The notes beneath the pieces are model-generated. The model worked only from the letters and a program-made list of their open reading frames with translations. It was not told the origin of the DNA and did no database searches. This document shows, piece by piece, positions 35,255 to 44,223 of a stretch of DNA of 64,000 bases. The stretch's first letter is position 1. Each line of letters begins with the position of its first letter. A program made the translations under genes and the position numbers. The stretch spans positions 21,211 to 85,210 of the forward strand of contig NZ_BAED01000058.1 in assembly GCF_000241345.1 (NCBI RefSeq), in the 5' to 3' direction. The DNA is from Gordonia amarae NBRC 15530. Its GTDB lineage: Bacteria > Actinomycetota > Actinomycetes > Mycobacteriales > Mycobacteriaceae.

Positions 35255-36748
35255 TCACTCGGCCGGGCTGCCCCACGCGGCGATATCGTCGGCGCGGGGC
35301 AGGCCGGTCGTCTGCGACTGCGGGGCATTGAACACATGCACCGCCTCGCCGCCCCCGTACGACGCCCAGCCGGGACCGCCGGTGGTGGCGAATGCCACCC
35401 ACGCCGCGTGCATGTCGTCGGCGACCTGCTGCGGCGGGTTGGGGCCGGTGAACGACGAGGTGTCGCGCAGGGCGTCGAACACGAACGAGAGCTCCAGCGC
35501 GTGGCACGAACCCAGCCCGGAAACCTCGCTCTCCCAAGCGAACTCGTACACGTGCGTGGGACCACCCGCGGCCTCGTGGCCGGCGGCGAAATCGAGCGCC
35601 GGCTTGCGGAAGAAGGCGTCGGAGGCGATGAGATCGAACACGTCGGCGGCGGCCGCGTCCGGGTGGTTGGCGACGTAGGCCGCCACGACATCGGGACCGG
35701 CGCCGAACCGGGCGGCGACCAGCGGCAGGGCCTCTGCGGTGATCAGTCCGCGGGTGCCGGCGGCCAGGCTGAACAGGGTGAACTCGCGGGCCGTGGTGCC
35801 CAGCAGGAGCGGCACATCGCCACCAGCACCCGCCCCGATCGCGACCTGCGGGAAATCGGGGACCAGCTCGTCGAAGGTGGGCAGGTAGCCGGTGATGCCG
35901 CCGCCGGCGGAGATGGTGGTCGCACCCCACCGGTCGGGGTCCGGTGCCAGCCGGATCGCGTTGTCGATGGCGGTCTGGGCCTCGATGAGCTTCGCCGGAT
36001 CCACCTGACTCAGCGCCTGCGCGGTGGGGTCGACACCGAGCAGCTCGGCGAGCTCGGCGGTGACCCGGCGGGCGTCGTCGGGCTGGACGACCGACACGCC
36101 GTGCCCGCTCTGCACGATGGCCTTGTTGAACAGGCCGCGCGCACCCGGTGAGGCGAGCAGCCCGGCCACGCTCATCCCGCCTGCCGACTCGCCGAAGATC
36201 GTCACATTGCCCGGGTCACCACCGAACGCCGCGATGTTGTCCTGTACCCAGCGCAGGGCCGCGATCTGGTCGCGCATCCCGAGATTCGTGGGCGCGCCAT
36301 CGACGGGCAGCCAGCCGTAGGCGCCGAGCCGGTAGTTGATGGACACCAGCACCACACCGTCGCGGGCGAACGCCGAGCCGTCGTAGGTGGGTGAGGCGTT
36401 GGCCCCGCGCACGAAAGCGCCGCCGTGGATCCAGACCATCACCGGCAGTTTCGCCGCGCCCGGGTCGGGGGTCCACACGTTGACGTTGAGCGATTCGCCG
36501 CCGAGTTCGGATGCCGTCACCTTGCCGAACCAGGTGCCGACCGGATCGGGGTACGGCGACTGCCAGCACGACGGCCCCTCGGCGACCGCCTCCCGGACGC
36601 CGTCCCACGCGGTGACCGGTCCGGGCGCGGCGAAGGCCTGCTCACCTACCGGTGCGGCCGCGTACGGGACACCGAGAAACGCTGACACCCCACCCGCATG
36701 GGTTCCGGAGATCTGACCGCCGTCGACAGTGACTGTGATGCTCATCAC
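35255..36748 (-). CDS. type B carboxylesterase
   Basis: A 497-residue alpha/beta hydrolase of the type B carboxylesterase family. The nucleophile is Ser at about 188 in GESAGG. WIHGGAF forms the oxyanion hole, and SLNVNVWTP is the family's conserved EDCLxLNVW equivalent. The start ATG 36748 is followed by a second ATG 3 bp later; either is possible. There is no signal peptide, so it is cytoplasmic. The gene is not coupled to the neighbours; its stop lies 3 bp from the stop of the convergent monooxygenase. The substrate is unknown; an ester xenobiotic or lipid is typical. Confidence 0.87.
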   Translation of the reverse strand: MMSITVTVDGGQISGTHAGGVSAFLGVPYAAAPVGEQAFAAPGPVTAWDGVREAVAEGPSCWQSPYPDPVGTWFGKVTASELGGESLNVNVWTPDPGAAKLPVMVWIHGGAFVRGANASPTYDGSAFARDGVVLVSINYRLGAYGWLPVDGAPTNLGMRDQIAALRWVQDNIAAFGGDPGNVTIFGESAGGMSVAGLLASPGARGLFNKAIVQSGHGVSVVQPDDARRVTAELAELLGVDPTAQALSQVDPAKLIEAQTAIDNAIRLAPDPDRWGATTISAGGGITGYLPTFDELVPDFPQVAIGAGAGGDVPLLLGTTAREFTLFSLAAGTRGLITAEALPLVAARFGAGPDVVAAYVANHPDAAAADVFDLIASDAFFRKPALDFAAGHEAAGGPTHVYEFAWESEVSGLGSCHALELSFVFDALRDTSSFTGPNPPQQVADDMHAAWVAFATTGGPGWASYGGGEAVHVFNAPQSQTTGLPRADDIAAWGSPAE

Positions 36749-36779
36749 CTGAGCGTAGACGCACGTCCGGCCGCTTCGA

Positions 36780-37379
36780 TCACCACATCATCGTCCACAG
36801 GGCGCGCGGGCCGGCGAAGACCGTTTCGCGCAGATGGTTGCGGATCTGCCCCGTCACCGGGCACGAACAGTGCGCGGGCACACCCCGCGCGTCCACCCCG
36901 GCGTCCCGGCACAGCGCGATCGCCCGGCGCAGATGGAAGTCCTGGGTCACGACCACGAGCGTCGTCGCCCCGAATACCTCCCGGGCCCGGCGGCAGCTCG
37001 CCGCGGTGTCCATCCCCAGCCCGTCGTCGACGATCCGGTCGCCCGGAACACCGCGTGCGAGGAGGTAGGAGCGCATGACGGCCGGTTCGTCACCGGCATC
37101 CGCCGACCCGTTACCGGAGTCGATGATGTGTGCGGCGCGTCCGGATCGGAACACGTCGACCGCCGTGTCGAGCCGGCCCCGCACGTAGTCGCCCGGCCGG
37201 CCGTCGGACACGAGCGACCCGAGAACCAGCAACGTCGACCCCGGCGGCACGTCGTCCGGGCGGATGACACGACCGGAGGACACCACAGAGATCCAGGTCA
37301 GGGACACCGTGATGATCAATTCGATGACGATGGCCGCGGCGATCGCCGTCTTCGCGATCGGTCCTGCCGGTCGGTTCAC
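36780..37379 (-). CDS. DUF218/SanA-like membrane-anchored protein
   Basis: A 199-residue protein with one N-terminal membrane segment (TAIAAAIVIELIITVSLTW, about residues 9-27) and a DUF218 domain. The domain shows LLVLGSLVSDGRPGDYVRGR, IDSGNGS, RIVDDGLGMDTAASCRRA and VVVTQDFHLRRA, the usual pattern of the SanA/YdcF group linked to envelope integrity. It starts at GTG 37379. I rejected an upstream in-frame extension because it has no membrane topology. A Cys-rich end (AHCSCPVT) is slightly unusual. The likely location is the outer face of the inner membrane. The function is unknown in actinomycetes. Confidence 0.75.
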   Translation of the reverse strand: MNRPAGPIAKTAIAAAIVIELIITVSLTWISVVSSGRVIRPDDVPPGSTLLVLGSLVSDGRPGDYVRGRLDTAVDVFRSGRAAHIIDSGNGSADAGDEPAVMRSYLLARGVPGDRIVDDGLGMDTAASCRRAREVFGATTLVVVTQDFHLRRAIALCRDAGVDARGVPAHCSCPVTGQIRNHLRETVFAGPRALWTMMW

Positions 37380-37572
37380 GCGTTCACGGTAGCCCCGGCC
37401 GTCGGTAAGCGACCCCGGGAACATCCGCGATCCTGCGGCGTGGATAAAGTAACGCGCATCACGGCGCGGTCCGGTGCCATCGGGCGGGGGCCTCGACAGA
37501 CCACACGATCCGTCCGACACTTGAATCCTTCTCTCCATACCTTGGGGACCAGAAACCGGGGAGGCCACCGCG

Positions 37573-38988
37573 ATGCAGTACATGCCCGTCACCGAAGCGA
37601 TGTTCCTGATCGCGGAAACCCGCGAACAGCCGATGCACGTCGGTGGCCTGCAGCTCTTCGAACCGCGCGAGGGGCAGTCCGCATCCGACCTGGCCGAGGA
37701 GGTCTTCGAGGTCTTCCACAACGGCACCGAGGTCAGTGACCTGTTCCGCAAGCGGCCCGCCTCGCCCGCCCCGATCATGGGCAACCTGTTCTGGACCCAC
37801 GACGACGAGATCGACTTCGACTACCACGTGCGGCGCGTGGTGCTGCCCCGCCCCGGCCGCGTCCGTGAGCTGCTGCGGTACGTCTCGCTCAACCACGGCG
37901 CCCTCCTCGACCGCAACCGGCCGATGTGGGAGGTCCACATCATCGAGGGCCTCAACGACGGTCGGCTCGCGCTGTACACGAAGGTGCATCATTCGCTGGT
38001 CGACGGCGTGACCGCGCTGCGGATCCTGCAGCGCACCCTGTCCACCGACCCCGAGGACCGGTCGGGCCGTACCCCGTGGGCGCTGCACAGCAAGCCCCGG
38101 CCGGCCACGGAGAAGTCCGACGAGCATGCGGGCCGGATCCCGCTCATCTCCGGTCTGCTCGGGGCCGCGGGCGCGGCCGCCGACGTCGCCGGTCAGGTCG
38201 CCGGACTGGCGCCGGCAGCCGCCAAGATCGCCTGGTCCGCCCTCCGCGACGACGACTACGCCGCACCGCTGACCACCGCGCCGCGCACCCTGCTCGACGT
38301 GCCCATCGGCAGCGCCCGCCGCTTCGCCGGCGAGCAGTGGGAGCTGTCGCGGGTCAAGGCCGTCGCCAAGGCGCTGGACATCACACTCAACGACGTCGTG
38401 CTCGCCATGTGTTCGGGTGCGCTCCGCTCGTACCTGATCGATCAGGACGCGCTGCCCGATTCGTCGATGGTCGCGACGCTGCCGGTGTCGCTGCACACCG
38501 AGGGCGGCAAGGACGGCAACGCGATCACCGCCATCATGTGCAAGCTGGGCACCGAGCAGCCGGACCCGCAACAGCGCGTGCGCACCATCGTCGCCTCCAC
38601 GAAGGAGGCCAAGAAGGTGGTGCGCGGTCTGGCGCCGCTGCAGCAGCTCGCGCTGGGCGCGGCCAATATCGCACCGCTGGCCCTGGCCGCGGTGCCCGGC
38701 TTCGTCCGGTACGTGCCACCGCAGTTCAACCTGATGATCAGCAATGTTCCGGGCCCCCGTGAGGAGATGTACTGGAACGGCGCCCGACTCACCGACGTGT
38801 ACCCGGTGTCGGTGGTGATGGAGGGCCTGGCGCTCAACATCACGGTGACCTCGACCGCGAGCCACATGAACTTCGGCCTCATCGGCGCCCGCAAGGAACT
38901 GCCGAGCCTGCAGCGGCTGCTGACCCACCTCGGCACCGCGCTGGAGGAACTGGAGAAGCTGGCCGACGCCACCACACCGGCGAACTGA
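37573..38988 (+). CDS. wax ester synthase / diacylglycerol acyltransferase (WS/DGAT)
   Basis: A 471-residue acyltransferase of the WS/DGAT family. The catalytic HHxxxDG motif reads HHSLVDG at about residues 139-145. Other family marks are NRPMWEVHIIEGL just before it and the C-terminal FNLMISNVPGPREEMYWNGA. It esterifies diacylglycerol or fatty alcohols with acyl-CoA, making storage lipid, typical of lipid-rich actinomycetes. ATG 37573 follows GGGGAGG (ribosome site about 7 bp). The gene stands alone between two unrelated genes. No promoter element is obvious upstream. Confidence 0.9.
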   Translation: MQYMPVTEAMFLIAETREQPMHVGGLQLFEPREGQSASDLAEEVFEVFHNGTEVSDLFRKRPASPAPIMGNLFWTHDDEIDFDYHVRRVVLPRPGRVRELLRYVSLNHGALLDRNRPMWEVHIIEGLNDGRLALYTKVHHSLVDGVTALRILQRTLSTDPEDRSGRTPWALHSKPRPATEKSDEHAGRIPLISGLLGAAGAAADVAGQVAGLAPAAAKIAWSALRDDDYAAPLTTAPRTLLDVPIGSARRFAGEQWELSRVKAVAKALDITLNDVVLAMCSGALRSYLIDQDALPDSSMVATLPVSLHTEGGKDGNAITAIMCKLGTEQPDPQQRVRTIVASTKEAKKVVRGLAPLQQLALGAANIAPLALAAVPGFVRYVPPQFNLMISNVPGPREEMYWNGARLTDVYPVSVVMEGLALNITVTSTASHMNFGLIGARKELPSLQRLLTHLGTALEELEKLADATTPAN

Positions 38989-39085
38989 CGCCGTGCCCAC
39001 CACCGCGGCGGGCACCCACCGGCGTCGGGGCGTAATTTCTGTCACAAATACGCCTCCGTGAGCACCACCTGACTCGACAGTAAGT

Positions 39086-39097
39086 TACTCGCGAGTA
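39086..39097. promoter_or_regulatory. perfect palindrome TACTCGCGAGTA
   Basis: A 12-bp palindrome in the gap between the WS/DGAT gene and the Fe-S reductase, about 45 bp upstream of the iron-box candidate. A site for a lipid- or redox-responsive repressor is possible. No cognate regulator is visible. Confidence 0.35.
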
Positions 39098-39130
39098 TCG
39101 TCTTTTCTGATCGCCACGCGGACCACGGCG

Positions 39131-39149
39131 GCTGGTTAGGTAAACCTTG
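39131..39149. promoter_or_regulatory. IdeR/DtxR-type iron box candidate
   Basis: The core GGTTAGGTAAACCT matches 12 of 14 bases of the IdeR consensus core GGTTAGGCTAACCT; the outer bases fit poorly. It lies about 115 bp upstream of the Rv0338c-like gene. From memory, Rv0338c is among the iron-repressed genes of M. tuberculosis, which would fit. Confidence 0.5.
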
Positions 39150-39264
39150 GCAGCGCCGCGGAAGCGTGAGGTTTTACCGTTACTTGTAGTAGACGACGGT
39201 TCTGCGCACTCAGCCCTGCGCGCAGAACGCTGTGATCGACCAAGAGGAAGGCCGGTACGCGCCC

Positions 39265-42200
39265 GTGACTCCCATGACCGCAACGTTGGGCACAATCGGT
39301 GTACTGCTCAGCCTGGGATGCTGGTTCGCGTTCGTTCGCGGCGCCTTCGGCATCGTACGCACCATCCTGATCGGTCAGAGCGTGCCCAGCTCACGCTTCT
39401 TCCCGGTGCTCCCCCGCCTGTGGACGATGATCAAGGAATTCATCGCCCACACCCGCATGATCAAGTTCCGGACCGTCGGCATCGCCCACTGGCTGGTGAT
39501 GATCGGCTTCCTCTGCGGCATGCTGCTGTTCTTCGAGGCGTACGGGCAGGCCATCAACCCCGAGTTCCACTGGCCGATCATCGGTGACACCTTCGGCTGG
39601 CACCTGTGGGACGAGATCCTGGGCATCGGCACTGTCGTCGGCATCGTCACGCTGATCGTGATCCGCCAGCTCAACCATCCGCGCATCCCCGAGCGCATCT
39701 CGCGTTTCTCCGGCTCGCGGTTCGTGCCCGCCTACACGATCGAGGCGATCGTCCTGGTCGAGGGCCTGGGCATGGTCTTCGTCAAGGCCGGCAAGATCGC
39801 CACCTACCACCACCACAACGCGGGCTCCGACTTCTTCACCATGCAGGTGGCCAAGCTGCTCCCGGCCAGCCCCAACATGGTCGGCATCTTCGCGCTGATC
39901 AAGCTGCTCTCGGGCAGCCTCTTCCTGCTGCTGGTGGGCACCCACCTCAACTGGGGTGTGGCCTGGCACCGCTTCTCGGCGTTCTTCAACATCTACTTCA
40001 AGCGTGAGCAGGACGGCGGCGTCGCCCTCGGCGCGGCCAAGCCGATGATGAGCCAGGGCAAAGTCCTGGATCCGGAGACCGCCGACCCCGACGTCGACGC
40101 CTTCGGCGCCGGACGGGTCGAGGACTTCAGCTGGAAGGCCTGGCTCGACTTCACCACCTGCACCGAGTGCGGTCGCTGCCAGTCGCAGTGCCCCGCCTGG
40201 AACACCGGTAAGCCCCTCTCGCCCAAGCTGCTGATCATGTCGCTGCGCGACCACGGTATGGCCAAGGCGCCATACCTGCTGGCCGGTGGCAGCACCGACA
40301 TGGGCGGTGAGGAGGTCGGTCTCCTCGACGCCGACGGCAAGCCCGACGAGGAGAAGCTGAACGCGATCCCGGCCGCGGCCCGTGCCGAGGCCGCCCGCAA
40401 GCTGGTCGGCGAATCCAAGGGCGCCACCGGCGGCGGCGAGCCCGTAGTCGCCGAGGACGGCGCCTTCGATCCGGAGGCACTCGGCGCTGTCATCGACACC
40501 GAAACCCTGTGGAGCTGCACCACCTGCGGCGCGTGCGTCGAACAGTGCCCCGTCGACATCGAGCATGTCGACCACATCCTCGATATGCGCCGCTACCAGG
40601 TGCTCATCGAATCGGACTTCCCCACCGAACTCGCCGGCATGTTCAAGAAGCTCGAGACCAAGGGCAATCCGTGGGGCCAGAACGCCGCCGCGCGGACCGC
40701 CTGGATCGACGAGATGGACATCGATATCCCCGTCTTCGGGCAGGACGTCGAATCGTTCGAGGGCTTCGAGTACCTGTTCTGGGTCGGTTGCGCCGGCGCC
40801 TACGAGGACCGGGCGAAGAAGACCACCAAGGCCGTCGCCGAACTCCTCGACATGGCTGCCGTCAACTTCCTGGTCCTCGGCCAGGGCGAGACCTGTACCG
40901 GTGACTCGGCCCGGCGTGCGGGCAACGAGTTCCTGTTCCAGATGCTGGCGCAGCAGAACATCGAGATGATGAACCAGGTGTTCGACACCGCGCCGGGTCA
41001 GCGCAAGAAGATCGTCGTCACCTGTGCCCACTGCTTCAACGCCCTGGGCAACGAGTACCCGCAGGTCGGCGGCACCTATGAGGTCGTCCACCACACCCAG
41101 CTCCTCAACCGCCTGGTGCGGGAGAAGCGGCTGGTGCCGGTCGCCCCGATCGGCGAGGGCGTCACCTACCACGACCCGTGCTACCTGGGCCGCCACAACA
41201 AGGTGTACGACGCGCCGCGTGAGCTGATGGCCGCGTCGGGCTCCACCCTCACCGAGATGCCGCGTCACGGCGAACGGTCCATGTGCTGTGGCGCCGGCGG
41301 TGCCCGCATGTGGATGGAGGAGCAGATCGGTAAGCGCATCAACGTCGACCGTGTCGACGAGGCGCTCGGCGTGCTGGAGACCGCCCCGCAGGAAGTCAAG
41401 AAGGTCGCCACCGGCTGCCCGTTCTGCCGCGTCATGCTCACCGACGGCGTCACCGCCCGCACCGCGGGCACCGAGCTCGAGGACAAGATCGAGGTCGTCG
41501 ACGTCGCGCAGATGCTGCTCGAATCGGTCAAGCGCGGCGACCCGGTCGAGGTCAAGCGCGGCGGCAAGTTCCTGCACCCGTCGGCGCCCGCCCCCGAACC
41601 GGAACCCGAGCCCGAACCGGAGCCGGTGAAGGTCATCGAGAAGGCTGCCCCGGCCGCCGCCTCCGGCGGTGCCGCCAAGCCCAAGGTCGGCCTGGGCATG
41701 AAGGGCGGCATGAAGAAGCCGGGTGGGGCGAAAGCCGCCGCCCCGGCCGCCGAGGCCGCACCCGCCACCGAGGCCAAGCCCGCGGCCAAGGGCTTCGGCA
41801 TGAAGGGCGGCATGAAAAAGCCGGGCGGCGCCAAGCCGGCCGCCACTGCCGCACCAGCCGCCGAGGCGCCCGAAGCCGAGAAGAAGCCCGCAGCCAAGGG
41901 CTTCGGCATGAAAGGTGGCATCAAGAAGCCCGGCGCCGCCAAACCCGCCGCTGCGGCTCCCGAGGCCGCTCCCGCGACCGAGGCCCCCGCGGCCGAAAAG
42001 AAACCCGCAGCCAAGGGCTTCGGCATGAAGAGCGGCATCAAGAAGCCCGGCGCTGCCAAGCCTGCCGCTGCGTCGGCACCCGCCGCCGAGGCTCCGGCCG
42101 TCGAGACACCCGCCGTCGAGACACCCGCCGTCGAAGCTCCGGCTGCAGCCGCCACCACCGACGCCGGTACAGCCAAGGCCAAGGGCTTCGGCATGGCCGC

Positions 42201-42633
42201 GGGTAAGAAGCGACCGGGTGCCAAGCCTGTTGCGAAACCAGCCGTCGCCGAACCCGCCGGTGATGTCGAGGAGATCGCCGAGACCGAAGCGGCTGTGGAG
42301 GCCGCCGCACCTGCGGTGACCGAAACGATCGCACCTGCGGTGACCGAGGCCGGCGCGGCGAAGGCCAAGGGGTTCGGCATGGCCGCCGGCAAGAAACGCC
42401 CCGGCGCCAAAGCCGCTCCCGACGCCAAGCCGGCCCCGGTCCCGGCACCTGAGCCCGAAACGGCCGAGCCGGAGCTCCCCGAAGCAGAGCCTGCCGAGCC
42501 GGAAGTCGTCGAAGCAGAAGAACCCGCGGCACAGTCCCCCGACGGTGACGCCCGCACCATTGCCGAGACGGGCGCAGCCAAAGCCAAGGGCTTCGGCATG
42601 GCTGCCGGCAAGAAACGCCCCGGCCACCACTGA
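39265..42633 (+). CDS. Fe-S heterodisulfide-reductase-like protein (Rv0338c homologue) with repetitive tail
   Basis: A ~1122-residue membrane-linked Fe-S protein. The N-terminus has several membrane segments like a nitrate-reductase gamma/HdrE subunit. Two 4Fe-4S motifs follow: CTECGRCQSQCP (about 299) and CTTCGACVEQCP (about 418). Then come CCG (DUF224) cysteine-rich motifs (CAHCFN, SMCCGAGG, TGCPFC). The last ~315 residues (from 807) are Ala/Pro/Lys-rich with seven copies of a KGFGM(K/A)xGxK(K/R)PG unit. Gene order with the aminotransferase matches M. tuberculosis Rv0338c-Rv0337c. GTG 39265 is preferred (GAGGAAGG upstream); GTG 39232 and ATG 39274 are alternatives. It probably moves electrons between quinone and an unknown partner; the homologue is essential. 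Confidence 0.85.
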   Translation: MTPMTATLGTIGVLLSLGCWFAFVRGAFGIVRTILIGQSVPSSRFFPVLPRLWTMIKEFIAHTRMIKFRTVGIAHWLVMIGFLCGMLLFFEAYGQAINPEFHWPIIGDTFGWHLWDEILGIGTVVGIVTLIVIRQLNHPRIPERISRFSGSRFVPAYTIEAIVLVEGLGMVFVKAGKIATYHHHNAGSDFFTMQVAKLLPASPNMVGIFALIKLLSGSLFLLLVGTHLNWGVAWHRFSAFFNIYFKREQDGGVALGAAKPMMSQGKVLDPETADPDVDAFGAGRVEDFSWKAWLDFTTCTECGRCQSQCPAWNTGKPLSPKLLIMSLRDHGMAKAPYLLAGGSTDMGGEEVGLLDADGKPDEEKLNAIPAAARAEAARKLVGESKGATGGGEPVVAEDGAFDPEALGAVIDTETLWSCTTCGACVEQCPVDIEHVDHILDMRRYQVLIESDFPTELAGMFKKLETKGNPWGQNAAARTAWIDEMDIDIPVFGQDVESFEGFEYLFWVGCAGAYEDRAKKTTKAVAELLDMAAVNFLVLGQGETCTGDSARRAGNEFLFQMLAQQNIEMMNQVFDTAPGQRKKIVVTCAHCFNALGNEYPQVGGTYEVVHHTQLLNRLVREKRLVPVAPIGEGVTYHDPCYLGRHNKVYDAPRELMAASGSTLTEMPRHGERSMCCGAGGARMWMEEQIGKRINVDRVDEALGVLETAPQEVKKVATGCPFCRVMLTDGVTARTAGTELEDKIEVVDVAQMLLESVKRGDPVEVKRGGKFLHPSAPAPEPEPEPEPEPVKVIEKAAPAAASGGAAKPKVGLGMKGGMKKPGGAKAAAPAAEAAPATEAKPAAKGFGMKGGMKKPGGAKPAATAAPAAEAPEAEKKPAAKGFGMKGGIKKPGAAKPAAAAPEAAPATEAPAAEKKPAAKGFGMKSGIKKPGAAKPAAASAPAAEAPAVETPAVETPAVEAPAAAATTDAGTAKAKGFGMAAGKKRPGAKPVAKPAVAEPAGDVEEIAETEAAVEAAAPAVTETIAPAVTEAGAAKAKGFGMAAGKKRPGAKAAPDAKPAPVPAPEPETAEPELPEAEPAEPEVVEAEEPAAQSPDGDARTIAETGAAKAKGFGMAAGKKRPGHH

Positions 42634-42643
42634 CGCCCTCGCG

Positions 42644-42752
42644 GGTTGAGGTGCCAAGAGCCGCTAGGCGATGAGCCTCGAAACCTGGTGAGACGACATT
42701 GTTCTCTCACCGGGTTTCGAGGCTCGTCGCTTGCGCTCCTCGCGCCTCAACC
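42644..42752. repeat. dispersed palindromic element, copy E
   Basis: The left arm starts GGTTGAGGTGCCAAGAGC, the centre has GACGACATTGTTC, and the right arm ends CGCCTCAACC. It occupies most of the gap between the Fe-S reductase stop and the aminotransferase start. Confidence 0.85.
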
Positions 42753-42812
42753 GGCGAAGGGTTGAGCGGGGAATGTGAAACGCATTTGCGCAGGGCTGTC
42801 ACAATTGAACTC

Positions 42813-44066
42813 GTGAGTAGACCCCATGTATCGCACCTCAACCAGAACCTGAAGCCACTGGAGCAGTCGCAGAAGCTGCAGAACGTCTGCTACGAGATCA
42901 GGGGTCCGGTACACGCGCACGCTGCGCGGCTGGAGGCCGAGGGGCATCGCATCCTCAAACTGAACATCGGCAATCCGGCGCTGTTCGGTTTCGAGGCTCC
43001 CGACGTGATCATGCGCGACATGATCCACGCCCTGCCGTATTCGCAGGGCTACTCCGAGTCGTCGGGTGTGCTGTCGGCCCGGCGCGCGGTGGTGACCCGG
43101 TACGAGCTCATCCCCGACTTCCCGTACTTCGACGTCGACGACGTCATCCTGGGCAACGGCGTGTCCGAGCTGATCACGATGACGATGCAGGCCCTGCTCA
43201 ACGACGGCGACGAGGTGCTGATCCCGGCCCCCGACTATCCGCTGTGGACGGCGATGACCTCGCTGGCCGGTGGCAGCCCGGTGCACTACAAGTGCGACGA
43301 GGCCAACGACTGGAACCCCGACATCGCCGACATCGCGTCGAAGATCACCGACCGCACCAAGGCGATCGTCGTGATCAACCCCAACAACCCGACGGGTGCG
43401 GTGTATTCGCGGGAGATCCTGCAGCAGCTCGTCGACCTGGCCCGCGAGCATTCGCTGCTGATCCTGGCCGACGAGATCTACGACAAGATCCTCTACGACG
43501 ACGCCGAGCACATCAACATCGCCTCGCTGGCCCCGGACCTGCTGTGCCTGACGTTCAACGGGCTGTCGAAGGCCTACCGGGTATGTGGCTACCGCGCGGG
43601 CTGGGTGGTGCTCACCGGGCCGAAGGATCACGCCGCGGGCTTCATCGAGGGCCTGGGCATTCTGGCGTCGACGCGGTTGTGCGCGAACGTGCCCGGCCAG
43701 CACGCCATCCAGGTGGCCCTGGGCGGCTATCAGAGCATCGAGGCGCTCATCGAGCCCGGCGGCCGGCTGTACGAGCAGCGCAATGTCACCTGGGACAAGC
43801 TCAACGAGATCCCCGGCGTGAGCTGCGTGAAGCCGATGGGTGCGTTGTACGCCTTCCCGTCGCTGGACCCGAATGTGCACGAGATCCACAACGACGAGCT
43901 GTTCGTGCAGGATCTGCTGCTGCAGGAGAAGATCCTGGTGGTCCAGGGCACCGGCTTCAACATGTCCGACCACAACCACTTCCGCATCGTGACGTTGCCG
44001 TGGTCGCGGGATCTGACCGAGGCGATCGAGCGGATCGGCAACTTCCTGTCGTCGTACCGGCAGTAA
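42813..44066 (+). CDS. alaA: alanine/aspartate aminotransferase AlaA-like
   Basis: A 417-residue PLP-dependent class I aminotransferase, counterpart of Rv0337c/AlaA. The PLP lysine is in FNGLSKAYRVCGYRAGW. Other marks are INPNNPTGAVYS, ILADEIYDKILYDD and NIGNPALFGFEAPDV. It makes alanine from pyruvate and glutamate and is typically housekeeping. The start is GTG 42813 (VSRPHVSHLNQN). A longer reading would be translated from repeat copy E, which I reject because homology begins near 42813. The gene follows the Fe-S reductase, as in mycobacteria. There are no missing residues. Confidence 0.88.
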   Translation: MSRPHVSHLNQNLKPLEQSQKLQNVCYEIRGPVHAHAARLEAEGHRILKLNIGNPALFGFEAPDVIMRDMIHALPYSQGYSESSGVLSARRAVVTRYELIPDFPYFDVDDVILGNGVSELITMTMQALLNDGDEVLIPAPDYPLWTAMTSLAGGSPVHYKCDEANDWNPDIADIASKITDRTKAIVVINPNNPTGAVYSREILQQLVDLAREHSLLILADEIYDKILYDDAEHINIASLAPDLLCLTFNGLSKAYRVCGYRAGWVVLTGPKDHAAGFIEGLGILASTRLCANVPGQHAIQVALGGYQSIEALIEPGGRLYEQRNVTWDKLNEIPGVSCVKPMGALYAFPSLDPNVHEIHNDELFVQDLLLQEKILVVQGTGFNMSDHNHFRIVTLPWSRDLTEAIERIGNFLSSYRQ

Positions 44067-44115
44067 CCGGGAAGACCCCCACCTTTCCCTCCGCAGGTTG
44101 AGGTGCACCTCCGCT

Positions 44116-44223
44116 GGTTGAGGTGCGAGGAGCGCAAGCGACGAGCCTCGAAACCTCGCGAGATGGCAGTGTCCTCTCACCAGGTTTCGAGGCTCGGTCA
44201 CTGGGCGACCTCGCACCTCAACC
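44116..44223. repeat. dispersed palindromic element, copy F
   Basis: The left arm starts GGTTGAGGTGCGAGGAGC; the right arm ends CGCACCTCAACC at 44223. An extra half-motif GGTTGAGGTG lies at about 44096. The right end overlaps the stop codon (44218-44220) of the minus-strand MFS gene. Confidence 0.85.

Noticed and set aside
39391..42657. A very long minus-strand open frame opposite the Fe-S reductase gene
   Set aside because: Its composition (Gly/Leu/Arg/His) is that of an antisense shadow in high-G+C DNA. The plus strand carries conserved Cys motifs and family sequence, the minus strand none.
19274..44223. CRISPR array
   Set aside because: The similar repeats are palindromic, dispersed over 25 kb and not regularly spaced. 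No spacers and no cas genes are present.
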